Source of the DNA: Karstenula rhodostoma CBS 690.94
Lineage: Eukaryota; Ascomycota; Dothideomycetes; Pleosporales; Didymosphaeriaceae
NCBI GenBank assembly: GCA_010093485.1
Contig: MU001510.1
Coordinates: 699,709-763,708 of the forward strand
Length of the DNA: 64,000 nucleotides
Reading direction: 5' to 3'
Shown: positions 53,236 to 64,000 of the stretch, piece after piece
How positions within the stretch are numbered: position 1 is the first letter of the stretch
Layout of the letters: the number at the start of each line of letters is the position of its first letter
The notes under the pieces: generated by a model
What the model was told of the DNA's origin: nothing
Seen by the model: only the letters and a program-made list of their open reading frames with translations
Databases searched by the model: none
Made by a program: the position numbers and the translations under genes

Positions 53236-53918
53236 GTGGCGGAACAGCATACCTATAGGAGTAAGTGATGCGGAATTGGAGACGATATCATAATGCGGGG
53301 CAATCGTTAAAAATATAGCTGCACGATTTTTTAATACAGGCGGGCTTCTTTGATAAAGTTACATCTTTTCGTACACGGAGACTTGGAGTTGACTGTGCCA
53401 CGTGACCAAGCCTTGGCACCCATCAGATAGCTCCACCGGCGACTATCATTATCCATCATCAATCATACACTTTGCATATCATCATCCTAGTGTACCACTG
53501 ACGATTTAAAACGGATGAGGTTACGTGATGACTAATATCTATATATTGTAGAGATTCACTATGAGGTAGGGTGACTCAATGAAGTAGGGGGGACAAAAAG
53601 GCGCGTTGTGCTTTGCCAATGCACGAACAAAGGGGGACCAAAAAAGCGGCTAAGGCGCACTGATATCTAAGTCATTGTCATACTATACCTTCACTTCATC
53701 GCAATTGTGTAAACAGCCACGCTTCTAAGCACAGTGCACTCACAGCGTTGATCTCAAGCATCGCTGTGTATGAGATATGAGCATAGGTTATCAACTTCGG
53801 AATCTGTATCGATTGGCGGGTACCGCTGACCGTGGTCGCTATTCCCCTCATGCTCTAGTCTATTCGTAGCCTAGTTGTAAGGTCGTAGGGACCTTGAGGT
53901 TCAATGACAACGAGGTCT
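53236..53918. other. Intergenic between convergent genes
   Basis: 3' flanks of the MFS and P450-2 genes. No gene, RNA or repeat is recognised. Confidence 0.45.
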
Positions 53919-55688
53919 TCACATTTTCCTTCGCCGAAGCTCAACCTCTGCATCTCGAGGCACGACGACCACAAGCTCCCGCATCTTCCTCAAAGTTTCC
54001 GAATTTGTTGTTACCGGATCTTTCACTCTGATATCCCACTTTCGGAGAAGCTCCACCAATAGCACTTTAAGCTCGTAATCAGCGAAGAACCGACCAGGAC
54101 AGGCATGGTCTCCATAGCCCCAGGTCAAAGACTCAGTAGAAGCCGTTGCGAAGCGGTGGAGCTTCTCTTTTCCAGCCATCTGCCGAAGCCTGTAAAACCG
54201 GAATCCGTCGAATTCAGTAGGCGGCTTATTCTCGGGTGGATTGTATTCCGGAGAGAAGGTCTGGGTGCGGGGCGAGGTGTGTATTGAACGTGTGTCGAAG
54301 GCGATGCGAGTCCCTTTAGGAAGTCTATGACCAGTAGAAAGTGTAATAGGCTGTTGTACCAAACGCAAATTCGTAACTGTTGGCTCGTGTTAGCGTACTC
54401 TATCTATTGTTTTTCAGGGTTCGGGATACCTACTGCCGTTCTTGGATAGTCTAGAGCTCTCCTTCATGAAGCTATCCAGCTTCCAGAGCTTATTCAAGGA
54501 GCCTTGTTTTAATCTCAGGACCCCGTCCTGGTCTTCCTGAACGTTGTCCTCTCGGATCACTTGCTCGATTTCTTCACGCAAGGGTTGAGTGTACTCTGGC
54601 CTTGCTGCAAGGTCAATTACCATAAAACAGAGGGCGTTCGTAGTGGTGTTGATCGAAGCGAACGAGACTGAAGCATTGGTCAGCTTGCGGATCGTTTTAG
54701 CGTCTCCATGCGCTTACGACTCAACTGAACCCTAGCTATTATTTCAGGGTCTGTAGTGTTCAACCTACTAAGTACCCAGGACATAAAGGTCCCTTCCGGC
54801 TCTCCGCCTCCATGTTCCAGATCGATCTTTTTTTCATCATAGATGGTTTGTCTTATTGAGGGAGCTCCTTCCAAGACACTGTTTTCAATGACTGGCTTGA
54901 GCATCTGGGCCATCTTTGTCAACTGCTTATTGACATTTCTGATTTCTTTTAGAAAGGGACCGACAACGGGCTGAAACCAAGTAGGCCATTTCTTGATAGC
55001 GTCCCTTGCATACACAAGGTCGGTGGCGAGTCCTAGCGAGAGCCTTGTCCACTCGTCGTCACGCGCGAAGCGTGCACCAACGAAAACGCCAGCAACCAAG
55101 CGTGCCACAATACGGACCGTAACCTCGTGTACACGGAATGCCTTCCAATCTCGAGGGTCCCCCAGTTCTTTCTCGAAAACCCAATCGATCTTTTCTTCTA
55201 CTTGGTCTACCGTCCCAGCCAAGTTACGATGCAGATGAAGCCTCAATGCTTGGTTCAACTCGACGTTGTGCTGAAAGAGGCCAGTAAAGTCTCCACACAT
55301 TTCCTGCTTCTGGACACCCCACAATGTGGCCTTGGCTTGGGGAATGCGACCGAGTTCTTCGAAAGTACATGCTGGGACAATAACAAAAGGTCGCTGTGTT
55401 TCGACAACGAAGGGACTCGTTGGGAACTACAACATGCTCTTAGCGGCCCGTGTAAAAGATACCAGACTATTTCTGTAACTTCAATCGATTACGACGTACC
55501 TTGAGGGTGCCATCGACCATAGCCTGCTCATGATCCTCGCCATACCCTGTCATCACGGGAATGTCAACAAGCTTCTCTTGTCGTTGAGAAAATGCATAGG
55601 CTGCCAGAGCAGCAAGAATGCTGCAAACAGCTAGCACCAATTTCGCATCGACTTCCATGCTTTCATACACAAAGTCGCGGGGTGACAT
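53919..55688 (-). CDS. Cytochrome P450 monooxygenase, cluster P450-2
   Basis: Four exons. Exon 1 (from ATG 55688) has an N-terminal membrane anchor (KLVLAVCSILAALAAYAF). A 74-bp intron ending GTTGTAG leads to FPTSPFVVETQRPFVIVP. Further blocks: DWKAFRVHEVTVRIVARLVAG, FASINTTTNALCFMVIDLAA (I-helix; the usual acid-threonine pair is SINTTT), the K-helix KESSRLS (ExxR), PPTEFDGFRFYRLR, and a heme loop WGYGDHACPGRFFA, in which Trp replaces the usual first Phe. The third intron has a GTAGGT donor and GCTAAC branch. It belongs to the same broad clan as P450-1 but is only distantly similar. It would perform a second oxidation. Divergent from the alpha/beta hydrolase gene, with a repeat in between. 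Confidence 0.9.
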
Positions 55689-56860
55689 GATTCCAATATT
55701 CTGGTGTTGAAGTTTACTACATAGGTAGCTTGAAGTGACTAAAAATGGTGGAAGTGGTATTATCTGCTGATAAAGCTCAAAGACCATGTCAAGAAGTCAA
55801 CGGCAATACCATGACGTGGGTGGGAAACCGCGTTCGCTGTCGAAAGACACCTTTCATTGGCCAGAAGCAACCCTCGGATTTCGGAGGCAACGCTATGTGA
55901 ATCCCGTATCATACGATTACTCCACGAACTCAATTAGGCGGTGTGATCTCATCAAGTGTTTCTCCAAAAGCAGTAATTATACGAATCTGACATATTGTTT
56001 CGTATTCACCAGGCATATTCTGCAACATGAGGCTCTGCATGAAGTCCGATTCGTGTACGGCCGAATGAGTGGCCAGAGTTTTAGCCTGTGCGACGATCGC
56101 TATGGATTTTTTTCAATCATATGCAAAGCTTGTATCAACAAGGAGCGGCAAGAACGGGTGGCGCATCAGTGACTGTCGTCGGTGACTTAAGTCTAGGCAC
56201 TTCTAGGTAGAAATCCTTCGAGCACTGAGAAACAGTAAAGCCGTAACACTATTGCTGCCGCGTCAGGCATACGAAAAGCTACGCGGCTGACGGTGGCGTT
56301 GCGCGACGGTCCGTGGAACCGCATCGCCAGGGTATACATGCTGACACTTGCGGGTTCACACGTGACTCACCCCATCGATCACCCCCACCCTACCCCCTCT
56401 TCGCGGGCGCCTCCCTATTGCTTTCCACGACCCCGGACTTCCCGCATGATACTTGCGAGCATAGTGGATCAAGAGTAGTTTGTAGTCAACACACGATATC
56501 GCACGGCCCGTGTAAGGGGGATCGTGTGGACCCTTGATCAGGCAGCCGGATGAAACCCCGGTCTCCTGGCGTCAGCCACTTCGTTCAACTTCGTTTCGGT
56601 TGCGTGATGTATACGGATCTGTGAACCAAACCTGGGCAATGTGGATCCTTATCTGCTCTGGAAAAGGGATCCTCCGTGTTTTTCAGGCCTGCCTGAAATC
56701 GCATGGTACGGTATTTTTTGGTTGCAAAACAAAGGTGGTTTTGCAAGATGATCTAGAAGTGCGGTTTAACCCACGTAAGCTGTGGTCGACAGCTCCTCTG
56801 CCACCAATGTAGCTGTCGAAGTTAGACCACTGGTCTTTCACTCACTAATTCTCCTCCACA
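55689..56860. other. Divergent promoter region with a dispersed repeat
   Basis: Between P450-2 and the alpha/beta hydrolase. It includes the copy of the 18350-18500 repeat. A 128-codon frame at 55786-56172 has no domain and is not counted as a gene. Confidence 0.45.
56350..56460 (+). repeat. Dispersed repeat, second copy
   Basis: TTCACACGTGACTCACCCCA, then CGATCACCCCC, then CGCGGGCGCCTCCCTATTG, then CCACGACCCCGG, matching the block order at 18350-18500. Confidence 0.65.
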
Positions 56861-58019
56861 ATGGCAAAAAGCAAGCTTTCACCGTTCAACAAGATTGATT
56901 TTGTTTACAAGACCGTTCACAAAACACCTATCAAGACTAGTATTCTGGTACCTAAGCATTTGGGATCCAAGGGAAGGGAAGGGTGTCCCACCATTGTCAA
57001 TTGGCATGGCGGAGGTTTCATTGTAGGCAGTCGTCTATATGAAGGATGGCTACCGGAATGGTGCGCAGAGATTTGACTCACTGTTGACACGATGTAGTGG
57101 TAGCTAACTCTGTATCATGAATAGGCTCCTTGATATCTGTATCACAAACTCTGCGATATTCATAGCACCCGACTATCGCCTGCTCCCTGAAGCAACGGCC
57201 GCCGAAATCATCTCGGACGTTGGAGATTTCTGGCACTGGCTTCAAAACGAGATTCCATCGCTGACAAGAGACTGGGATGCTCACCCTGATCTCACCCGGA
57301 TAGCGTGCACTGGTCAGTCTGCTGGCGGCTACCTGGCTGTTCAATCTGCACTTTTGTTCGGCGAGTTATCAAAGATCAAAGTTGTGGCATCGATGGGCGG
57401 ATCGATCAATACGAACATTCCCCAATGCCGCATCCCTGGACCGAGATTGATCCTGGGAAAGAGGCCTCCGCCACCTGGAAAGGCGGAAAGTATCATCCGC
57501 GGGTATCTGAAAGGCATCCAACAAGATGCGGTCAGAACAGATGGTGATGTTATCGAAATGTGGAACCTCGTGACCTGTGTCTTGCAACAAGCTTATCTGG
57601 CTCGGTGGTTGAATCCAGATGGGAAAGACGAACTTGATGTTATGAAGGTGATGGATGAGACAAAGTCAATGCCTCCCAGTAAGTGTATATCATGGCCATC
57701 CCCTTCATATCTGGTCGTTTTTAGTAGACCACAGGAAAGCCATCGTGCTGACTCCATCAGTTTGGCTTGTTCATGGCCAACAGGACTCGGTTGTACGTTA
57801 TCGCTAGATGATTCTATTAGTTCCCACTGTAAGCTGACAAAGATTAAGGTTCCCCAACAGTGCTCTATTGGCTTTTTTGAAAAACTACGAAAGACGCTTC
57901 CCGGGGTTCCTTCGCTACTGAGTATTAGACCTGGAGATCACGGATTTGAGGTGCAGTGCGATAAGGGCAATGCGTGGATCCGAGACGGGGTGGATTTCAT
58001 CACTCAACACTGGCTTTGA
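56861..58019 (+). CDS. Alpha/beta hydrolase (HSL/arylacetamide deacetylase type)
   Basis: Four exons with introns at about 57063-57124, 57680-57725 and 57799-57848, all phase-consistent (about 330 residues). Oxyanion motif NWHGGGFIVGS, then APDYRLLPE, the nucleophile elbow GQSAGGYLA (GxSxG), then WLVHGQQDSV (aspartate) and PGDHGFEV (histidine) form a full catalytic triad. There is no signal peptide, so it is cytosolic. In polyketide clusters such enzymes hydrolyse esters or thioesters, release the chain from the PKS, or form lactones. Its place next to the MBL-fold gene and PKS suggests product release or trimming, but the substrate is unknown. Confidence 0.88.
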
Positions 58020-58430
58020 GCCTTTCACGTTGGAACCCAGTGCTAGATTGTAATAGTAGATTGAATAGGTAGTAAGCTAGTAGAATATCAATTACAAGCT
58101 GCACATTATCCCGAATTGCCTGGCTACGCTTTTACACCCAAGGTGAGGAGTTCATACAACGACAGGATTGATTGCGGTTATCACAAGGTTAAGTGACTAT
58201 CATTCTATGCCGAGGGGCACCCACGAGCGACTCACAATTGTATTCTACGGCTCCGAGATCTCCACACGTGCCTAGAACACCACAAGTGTCTCGCTGTTCG
58301 TCACGAGTGATGCAACCCTAACTTTTCATCACATATGTAACGCAGAAGTAGAAAGACACTTCGCAATATGTACACTGCAGAAACAATGATGGTGTGATCG
58401 ATTTGAATCCTATGAAGGAAAGGGCTTCAC
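58020..58430. other. Intergenic between convergent genes
   Basis: 3' flanks of the alpha/beta hydrolase and MBL genes. No feature is recognised. Confidence 0.45.
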
Positions 58431-59531
58431 CTAGGACTCGAGCTCCGGCATATTCTTCACTGCCTTCACAAAATCCTTCAAGAACAACCACTTGCCCTTC
58501 TTGCTCCATCCTTTTGCCAAGAAATCATCCGCATATTTGGGAAAAAAGTCTACTACATCAAGGAGGCTGGTGTCATGTGCTATAACAACCAGCACTTCAT
58601 CCAACCCATCCATGGCTTGCAGCTTGGTGATAGATTGGTTTGCAGCGTCTAGATCAGCCGCCACTTGTATTCCGTTCTTGGGGCCTGCAACACAGTAGAA
58701 TGGCTTCCTGATGTCGTTGTCGGGCAGCAGATGCTCAAAGAGCGCGCCAGGACACGGCGCTGCGCTGTCGCGGTTGAATGGATGCGGAGTAATTATCTCA
58801 GGCAATGGATGCTTTGTGGATGGTCTGAACTGACCGACGTGATGACAGATGTCACCGCCCATCAGGATGAATGAATCAGGTTCTGCTGTGACCCGAGCGA
58901 GACCACACATATGTCCTATCGCGTGCCCCGGGCTGTTGAGAAGGTAGAAAGATCCATCTCCAAAGTAATCAAAGGCATCGAACTCCCCCATCTTCAGGTT
59001 ATGGTCGAAAGATATCTCTCTCAGTTCTCTCCCATCAAGGTCGCTTTGGAGTATACGCCCTTTCTTATCGATTGGGTAACCAGGCGTGAAATTGGATATA
59101 AATCCGGGCCCTACAATCAGGGCTGTACTCTTCTCAAAGGTGCTCGGGTCTCCGGTGTGGTCCCAGTGCCAGTGAGACCACACGATACCCTCAATATCCT
59201 TCACGTTGACGCCGTGTTCTTCCAGCTGTTCTCGTACGCCTTTCTGCACGTGCAATTTACATTGCATCAGCTCGATCCGACGGGTGGTTATGGGTGGTAA
59301 GTTTTCCCAGTCTTTCCGTATGCCGAGGTCGAATAAGAGAGAGCGCGATGACGGATGTTCGATCAGAAAGGAGAAGCTGGGACCTGAAAGTTTGCTGAGC
59401 CCCGAAAATTCCGGCGACAGAAACGCTGCAGCGGGAAGATCATGGATATAAGACGTGGTGTCGATGATGCGGACACGCACAGTGCTGTGCAGGGAAGAAG
59501 AGGAAGTCTTGGGGTCTTTTTCGTCCGACAT
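58431..59531 (-). CDS. Metallo-beta-lactamase-fold hydrolase
   Basis: A single exon of 366 residues. The metal ligands are complete: SHWHWDHTGD (HxHxDH), a histidine in SPGHAIGHMCGL, an aspartate in ILMGGDICHH, and a C-terminal histidine in VVIAHDTSLL. The arrangement is that of N-acyl-homoserine-lactonase-like and fungal polyketide-associated MBL hydrolases. In some fungal PKS clusters a stand-alone MBL-fold thioesterase releases the chain from a PKS without its own TE domain; those partners are usually non-reducing PKS, so its role with this highly reducing PKS is open. It may alternatively open a lactone, as self-protection or product processing. It is divergent from the PKS with a 1.6-kb intergenic region between. 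Confidence 0.88.
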   Translation of the reverse strand: MSDEKDPKTSSSSLHSTVRVRIIDTTSYIHDLPAAAFLSPEFSGLSKLSGPSFSFLIEHPSSRSLLFDLGIRKDWENLPPITTRRIELMQCKLHVQKGVREQLEEHGVNVKDIEGIVWSHWHWDHTGDPSTFEKSTALIVGPGFISNFTPGYPIDKKGRILQSDLDGRELREISFDHNLKMGEFDAFDYFGDGSFYLLNSPGHAIGHMCGLARVTAEPDSFILMGGDICHHVGQFRPSTKHPLPEIITPHPFNRDSAAPCPGALFEHLLPDNDIRKPFYCVAGPKNGIQVAADLDAANQSITKLQAMDGLDEVLVVIAHDTSLLDVVDFFPKYADDFLAKGWSKKGKWLFLKDFVKAVKNMPELES

Positions 59532-61159
59532 GGCAGTCCTTTCAAGAAAGTATTGTCAGAAGCACGGAACGAGCGATATCGAACACTACTCAAGACTGTG
59601 CGATACTGCTGAAGGTAACCAAACGTTCTCTTCGTTGTTGAGAACAGCTCGATGTTCATGGAGTTAGGCGGCAATGCAAAAACACACTGCCGTGTTTCAA
59701 TACCGTATAATCTTCTGCGCAAAGAAACCTACTATCATTCCTATCAGTCAACTCGTACGAGGCACGGCATAGATATCGCAGGGTATACGGAAAAAGTAAA
59801 ATGAGGATCGATAAACTAGAAACGAGAAATGCGAAACGCCCTTAGGCTGGGGCGAGGGTACGAAGCAGCTATTCGCGGTCGTTTCGGAGTTCACGACGAG
59901 TCAGAACACGCTCTCTGCATGTCGCCATATCTTGGCAATTTATGCCAGCTTCTGCTTACCAGGATGTACATCCGGTAGGATCACTTGTCTATGGCGATTT
60001 AAGGCCAACGTGCGTATGTCTTGATCCTATTGGTCGCGTCCGCTTACTCCTGCAGTTCCGCGTGGCAAGACCACGTTTTGTGTGGCTCATCCCACCGTCT
60101 GGGCTTATTTCTTGGGGCTCGGAGGTTAGGTACGATAAGCAATACCTAGACGCGTCGGGCCGTACTTAGGTCAGCCATGGTTTAGAGCATCCTTGTTCTA
60201 ACGGCCTTGGCTTTCCGTCAGCCAGCATGGATGTCGTTGTTGCCTACTCAATTATTGGCTCGACGCGCGCTTTTGCAAGCCGCGGCAACGCTTTTGCTTA
60301 CTACTTCGCCGTGGTGTCCGCTTCATGGACTCATACTGTCATGGGTCAACAGCGTTCGCTAACAGTAGGAATGCGCATAACCTCGCATGCGGATAAGCAT
60401 GAACGTTGCTTTATTGGTGGACTGCTACCCACCATTGATTATCGATACGACGGATTCCATAAAGCTTGCGTTATGAAACCGATGGTAACGCGTTAGATGA
60501 ATGATCCTCCCCCCACGTGTTTAGGATTCACCTCCCCGTCTCTGAGGCTCCAAAACTTGTAGGACCGTGCTCGACCGTGTCCAGACCAGTACAAGAATGT
60601 CACGAAAAGCAAGGAGTACAATGCCTGTTCTCACTTTGCATGTACGGAGTGACGACAACAACAGAAGTCATCATAACGAGTGTCATATCATTGCGGCATT
60701 AGATATGGTCGAGTTGCGTCAGATATGCAGCAAGAGGCTTTGCGCTAAGCTCATGTGACAAGATACGCAGGAAGGCGTTCCACTGACCACATGGAACGGC
60801 CTCATGTTACTACCCGTTTCCAGCGGACCTGCTTGATACGGCTTCAGATGGCGAACCGTGAAATCGGACATGATGAATCTGCGCCATCTGGACTGTCACT
60901 GGGTGGTTGATGGGCCAGGTTTACCAGCGGATCGTATAGACTGAGAGCTCTATGCTGTAGTCTTGAGATCCACTATATATGTAGGTATGGAAGACATACA
61001 TTGAAAAGTATATATCTATCGAGATTTTCTGCTCGGTCTCACGGCCCAATAGTAGTCGCTTTCATCCAAGATCATCTTTGTAAATCGAAATTTTCAACAA
61101 CACTATTCTTTGCCCTTCTACTCTACCCTTGATAGTGAATCAGAACGATCGGTCCAAAG
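59532..61159. other. PKS/MBL divergent promoter region
   Basis: 1.6 kb without a supported gene. A TATA-like CTATATATGTAG occurs at about 60973, roughly 190 bp before the PKS start. A long shared regulatory region is plausible. Short frames at 59942-60760 have no domain. Confidence 0.5.
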
Positions 61160-64000
61160 ATGACGAATCCCACCTATGACACTACAGATGTCCAAACCAA
61201 TGGCCACAGCGACGGCCATACCAACGGCTCATCCAACGGCCATACCAATGGCTTGTCCAACGGTCATACCAATGGCTCGTCCAACGTGGTAAACGGCCAA
61301 ACCAACGGTTTCGAGGGTGTTAGGAACGGCCAAACAGATGGTGGCCTCCACAATATCAGCGGAACACCCGTAGCCATCTGTGGAATGGCAATGCGACTCC
61401 CCGGTGGAATCACTAACGATCGTGAGCTGTACGACTTCCTTTACCACAAGGGCGACGCCCGCTCTGTGGTCCCAGAAGACCGATACAATACCGAGGGCTA
61501 CTACAGTCCAGACGGGCGCCACGGCACCATCAACACAAAGCAAGGTTACTTCTTGCGGGACATCGACTACTCCAATCTCGACCTCTCGATGTTCACTCTC
61601 AGCGCTGCTGAAGCAGAGCAGCTGGACCCAAACCACCGGCTCGTTCTCGAGGTGGTGCGAGAAGCGTTCGAGAACGCAGGCGAGCGTGGATGGCGGGGCA
61701 AGAATATCGGTACTTACAGTGGTCTGTTCACCGAGGACTGGCAGGAAATGGCCCATCGGGATAACCAGGACTACAACGCACATAGAGTCCTGGGTGGTAC
61801 GGACTTTGCGCTACCCAACCGCGTGGCGTACGAGTACGACCTCAAGGGCCCCAGGTAAGTAGTGACTCGTGGTCAAGTAACATCCATAGAAGTATCGCTA
61901 ATTGTAGACCAGTATGGTGATAAAGACAGCTTGCTCATCTGCAGGTATAGCGTTGCACGAGGCCCTGGAGGCGATTCGTGAAGACAAGATTACTGCTGCA
62001 GTGATCACAGGATCCAATTTGATCATGGGTAAGTGACTCCTTCCCGAGGAATGAAATTTGGCTGAAATCTTCGTGCACAGCTCCGGGTTTGAACATCAGC
62101 CTTACCTTGCTGGGTTCACTCTCACCCGAAGGTTCTTCCAAGTCCTTTGACGCTTCCGCAGACGGGTATGCGCGAGGCGAGGCGGTGTCGGCTCTCTATA
62201 TCAAACGTCTCGATGAGGCCATCAAGGACGGTAACCCAATTCGGGCTGTCATTAGAGCATCGGCCACTAATGCGTAAGTTGGTGTTATCCTCCAGACTCT
62301 GCTCCTATCTCTCAAGCCACCGCAAGACTCCATATGCTGACTGCACGCCACCCAGCGACGGCAAGTCTAACGGCATCACCATGCCCGAGGGAGAGGCGCA
62401 CGAGCGATTGATCCGCCAGGCCTACAGCTCCATAGGCCTAGACATGTCAGGTACTGCCATGATCGAGGCGCATGGTAAGATTTCCCTGTATCACCAGTTC
62501 CATCTAGCATTCTAATACCTCCTTTCTAGGCACCGGCACGAAGGTTGGCGATCCAATCGAAGTGGGCGCAATCGGGAAATGCTGGGGAGAAGATGGCATT
62601 TACATCGGAGCCGTAAGTGAAGTGCCCGTGCAGTCTTCAGAAGCTGTAATGACAAGTGTGGTGACAGAGCAAACCGAATCTCGGCCACAGCGAGGGCGCC
62701 GCGGCTCTGACGGGCGTGATAAAAGCCGTGGTGTCGCTAGAGCATCGCACTATCCTTCCAAACATCAAGTTCGATAACCCCAACCCAAGAAGTACGTCGC
62801 AAAAAGAGTGCATGTATGTGGAGGGTGAATAACATCGCTCCAGTTCCCTGGAAAGACCTCAAACTGACGGTCCCGATCTGGCCAACGCCTTGGCCCGAGA
62901 ACAAAGCCGAGCGAATGAGTGTGAACTCCTACGGTATCGGCGGCTCGAATGTGCATATCGTCATCGACTCTGCAGCTTCCTTCGGCATCGCCGCACCGCC
63001 CGCGCCGAAAATATCTTCCACCGAATCCCCGCGCAAATCCCTCCTCCTCTTTTCTGCGAATCACGAAGAGTCCTTGAAACGCGTGTCTAGCAATGTCAAG
63101 TCCTATCTCGATCTGCACCCAGACCGCGTTGATGACGCGGCGTACACTCTCGCTTCGAGAAGAGAACACATGAAGCTCAGGAGCTTCGCGGTGTGGAAAG
63201 GTGCTTCGGAGGGATGGGAAGTGGCGCCGAAGGTGAAGTACCAGGGCCCTTCAAAAGCGGCCTTTGTTTTCACAGGACAGGGTGCCCAATGGTGAGTGCA
63301 ACACGCATACATAGCGTACTAGGGAACGTGCGACTGATGGCGCTGTAGGGTGCACATGGGTCGCGAGCTGATGTCCGACTACCCAAGCTTTCTGGCCAAC
63401 ATTCGTTCAATGGACAAGGTCCTACAAGGCTTACGTCACGCCCCATCCTGGACCATAGAAGGTTCGTAGCCGTAGCTACACGTCATCGCGGTCCGCAGTG
63501 CACTGATTTCACAACAGATGTTCTTACCAATGTAGCCGACAAGAACGTTCTCCTCGAACCGGAATTCTCGCAGCCTCTCTGCACAGCATTGCAAGTCGCT
63601 CTCGTGGATCTGCTGGCCACCTGGAACATCAAGCCCTCAGCGGTGATCGGGCACTCGTCAGGTGAGCTTGCCGCGGCCTATGCTGCGGGTGCTCTCAGTG
63701 CGAAAGAAGCTGTCATTGCAGCCTTCTACCGTGGCCAGGTGTGCAAGACGCCTAAGAAAGTCGGTGGAATGGCGGCTGTAGGTCTTGGGCGAGACGACGT
63801 GTATCCTTATCTTGCCGCTGGTGTTCGAATCGCTTGCGAGAACAGTGGTTCCAGTGTTACCATCTCAGGCGATCTTGAAGCCCTTGAAGTGGTCATGGCG
63901 AAGATCAAGGAAGACCTGCCTGATGTCCTGTGCAGAAAGCTGCAGGTCAAAGCCGCGTACCATTCGCGTAGGTCACAGAAGTAACTCCGTGTCGTTCCAT
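61160..64000 (+). CDS. Highly reducing type I polyketide synthase, 5' part (KS-AT)
   Basis: Starts at ATG 61160 and runs off the window. Residues 1-65 are a low-complexity N/G/H/T-rich leader. The KS domain follows: [14 protein letters not shown], the active-site cysteine in [11 protein letters not shown] (assembled over an intron ending GTAGACCAG), the first histidine in [13 protein letters not shown] and the second in KPNLGHSEG. Linker and AT domain: [10 protein letters not shown], the nucleophile [12 protein letters not shown], then KAAYHS, where a GTAGGT donor begins the intron in which the window ends. At least seven introns (about 45-60 bp) are seen and none breaks the frame. KS features place it with fungal highly reducing PKSs; DH, methyltransferase, ER, KR and ACP would lie beyond 64000. 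It would build the reduced carbon chain of the cluster product, which cannot be named from here. Confidence 0.92.
61195..61290 (+). repeat. 24-bp coding minisatellite in PKS leader
   Basis: Imperfect units like AACGGCCATACCAATGGC with TCGTCC spacers encode repeated NGHTNG(S/L)S in the disordered N-terminus, about four copies. Confidence 0.8.

Noticed and set aside
55786..56172. 128-codon frame in the P450-2/hydrolase promoter
   Set aside because: No domain, unusual composition and no splice signals; probably chance.
59942..60760. Several 60-90-codon frames between MBL and PKS genes
   Set aside because: No domain, no agreement between frames and no splice sites; treated as promoter DNA.

Overview
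The window is fungal nuclear DNA. Its genes carry short GT-AG introns (about 44-75 bp) with CTAAC/CTGAC-like branch points, and the families present (HET, DUF3723, DUF3435, highly reducing PKS, MFS-DHA, fungal P450s) are typical of filamentous ascomycetes. I infer a dothideomycete, probably Pleosporales, from overall gene content only. Some decayed genes show C-to-T changes at CpA, as repeat-induced point mutation (RIP) would leave.

Left part (1-24 kb): a gene-sparse accessory region. It holds an F-box-like hypothetical gene, a decayed HET-domain gene, a cupredoxin-like wall protein, a large orphan gene, a deletion derivative of a Ty1/Copia retrotransposon with both LTRs (7365-10079), a pseudokinase gene with a frameshift, several orphan genes with in-frame minisatellites, a 249-bp MITE with near-perfect inverted repeats, and a secreted histidine-brace (LPMO-like) protein.

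Middle part (24.3-39.3 kb): a ferric reductase (FRE), a MADS-box-like regulator, a DUF3723 coiled-coil gene, a RING-like plus patatin phospholipase (PLP), and a DUF3435 tyrosine recombinase with C2H2 fingers. DUF3435 + DUF3723 + FRE + PLP is the hallmark gene set of Starship giant transposons. The recombinase reads leftwards, so the other hallmark genes lie downstream of it, as in known Starships. The block is therefore a candidate Starship or remnant, with its 5' edge expected just right of 39.28 kb.

At 40.40-40.63 kb on the minus strand lies a U2 snRNA gene. It has a TATA box, branch-site recognition element, stem IIa, Sm site and terminal stem-loops. It is interrupted by a 55-bp sequence with all marks of a spliceosomal intron, placed immediately after the GUAGUA branch-recognition element.

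Right part (41-64 kb): an ankyrin gene, then a secondary-metabolite cluster: NmrA-like pseudogene, O-methyltransferase pseudogene, quinone oxidoreductase, P450, 14-TM MFS exporter, second P450, alpha/beta hydrolase, metallo-beta-lactamase-fold hydrolase, and the 5' part (KS and start of AT) of a highly reducing PKS that runs off the window. The intact genes suggest a reduced polyketide chain, oxidised twice, hydrolysed or released, and exported. Two tailoring genes appear to have been lost, so the present product may lack a methyl group.
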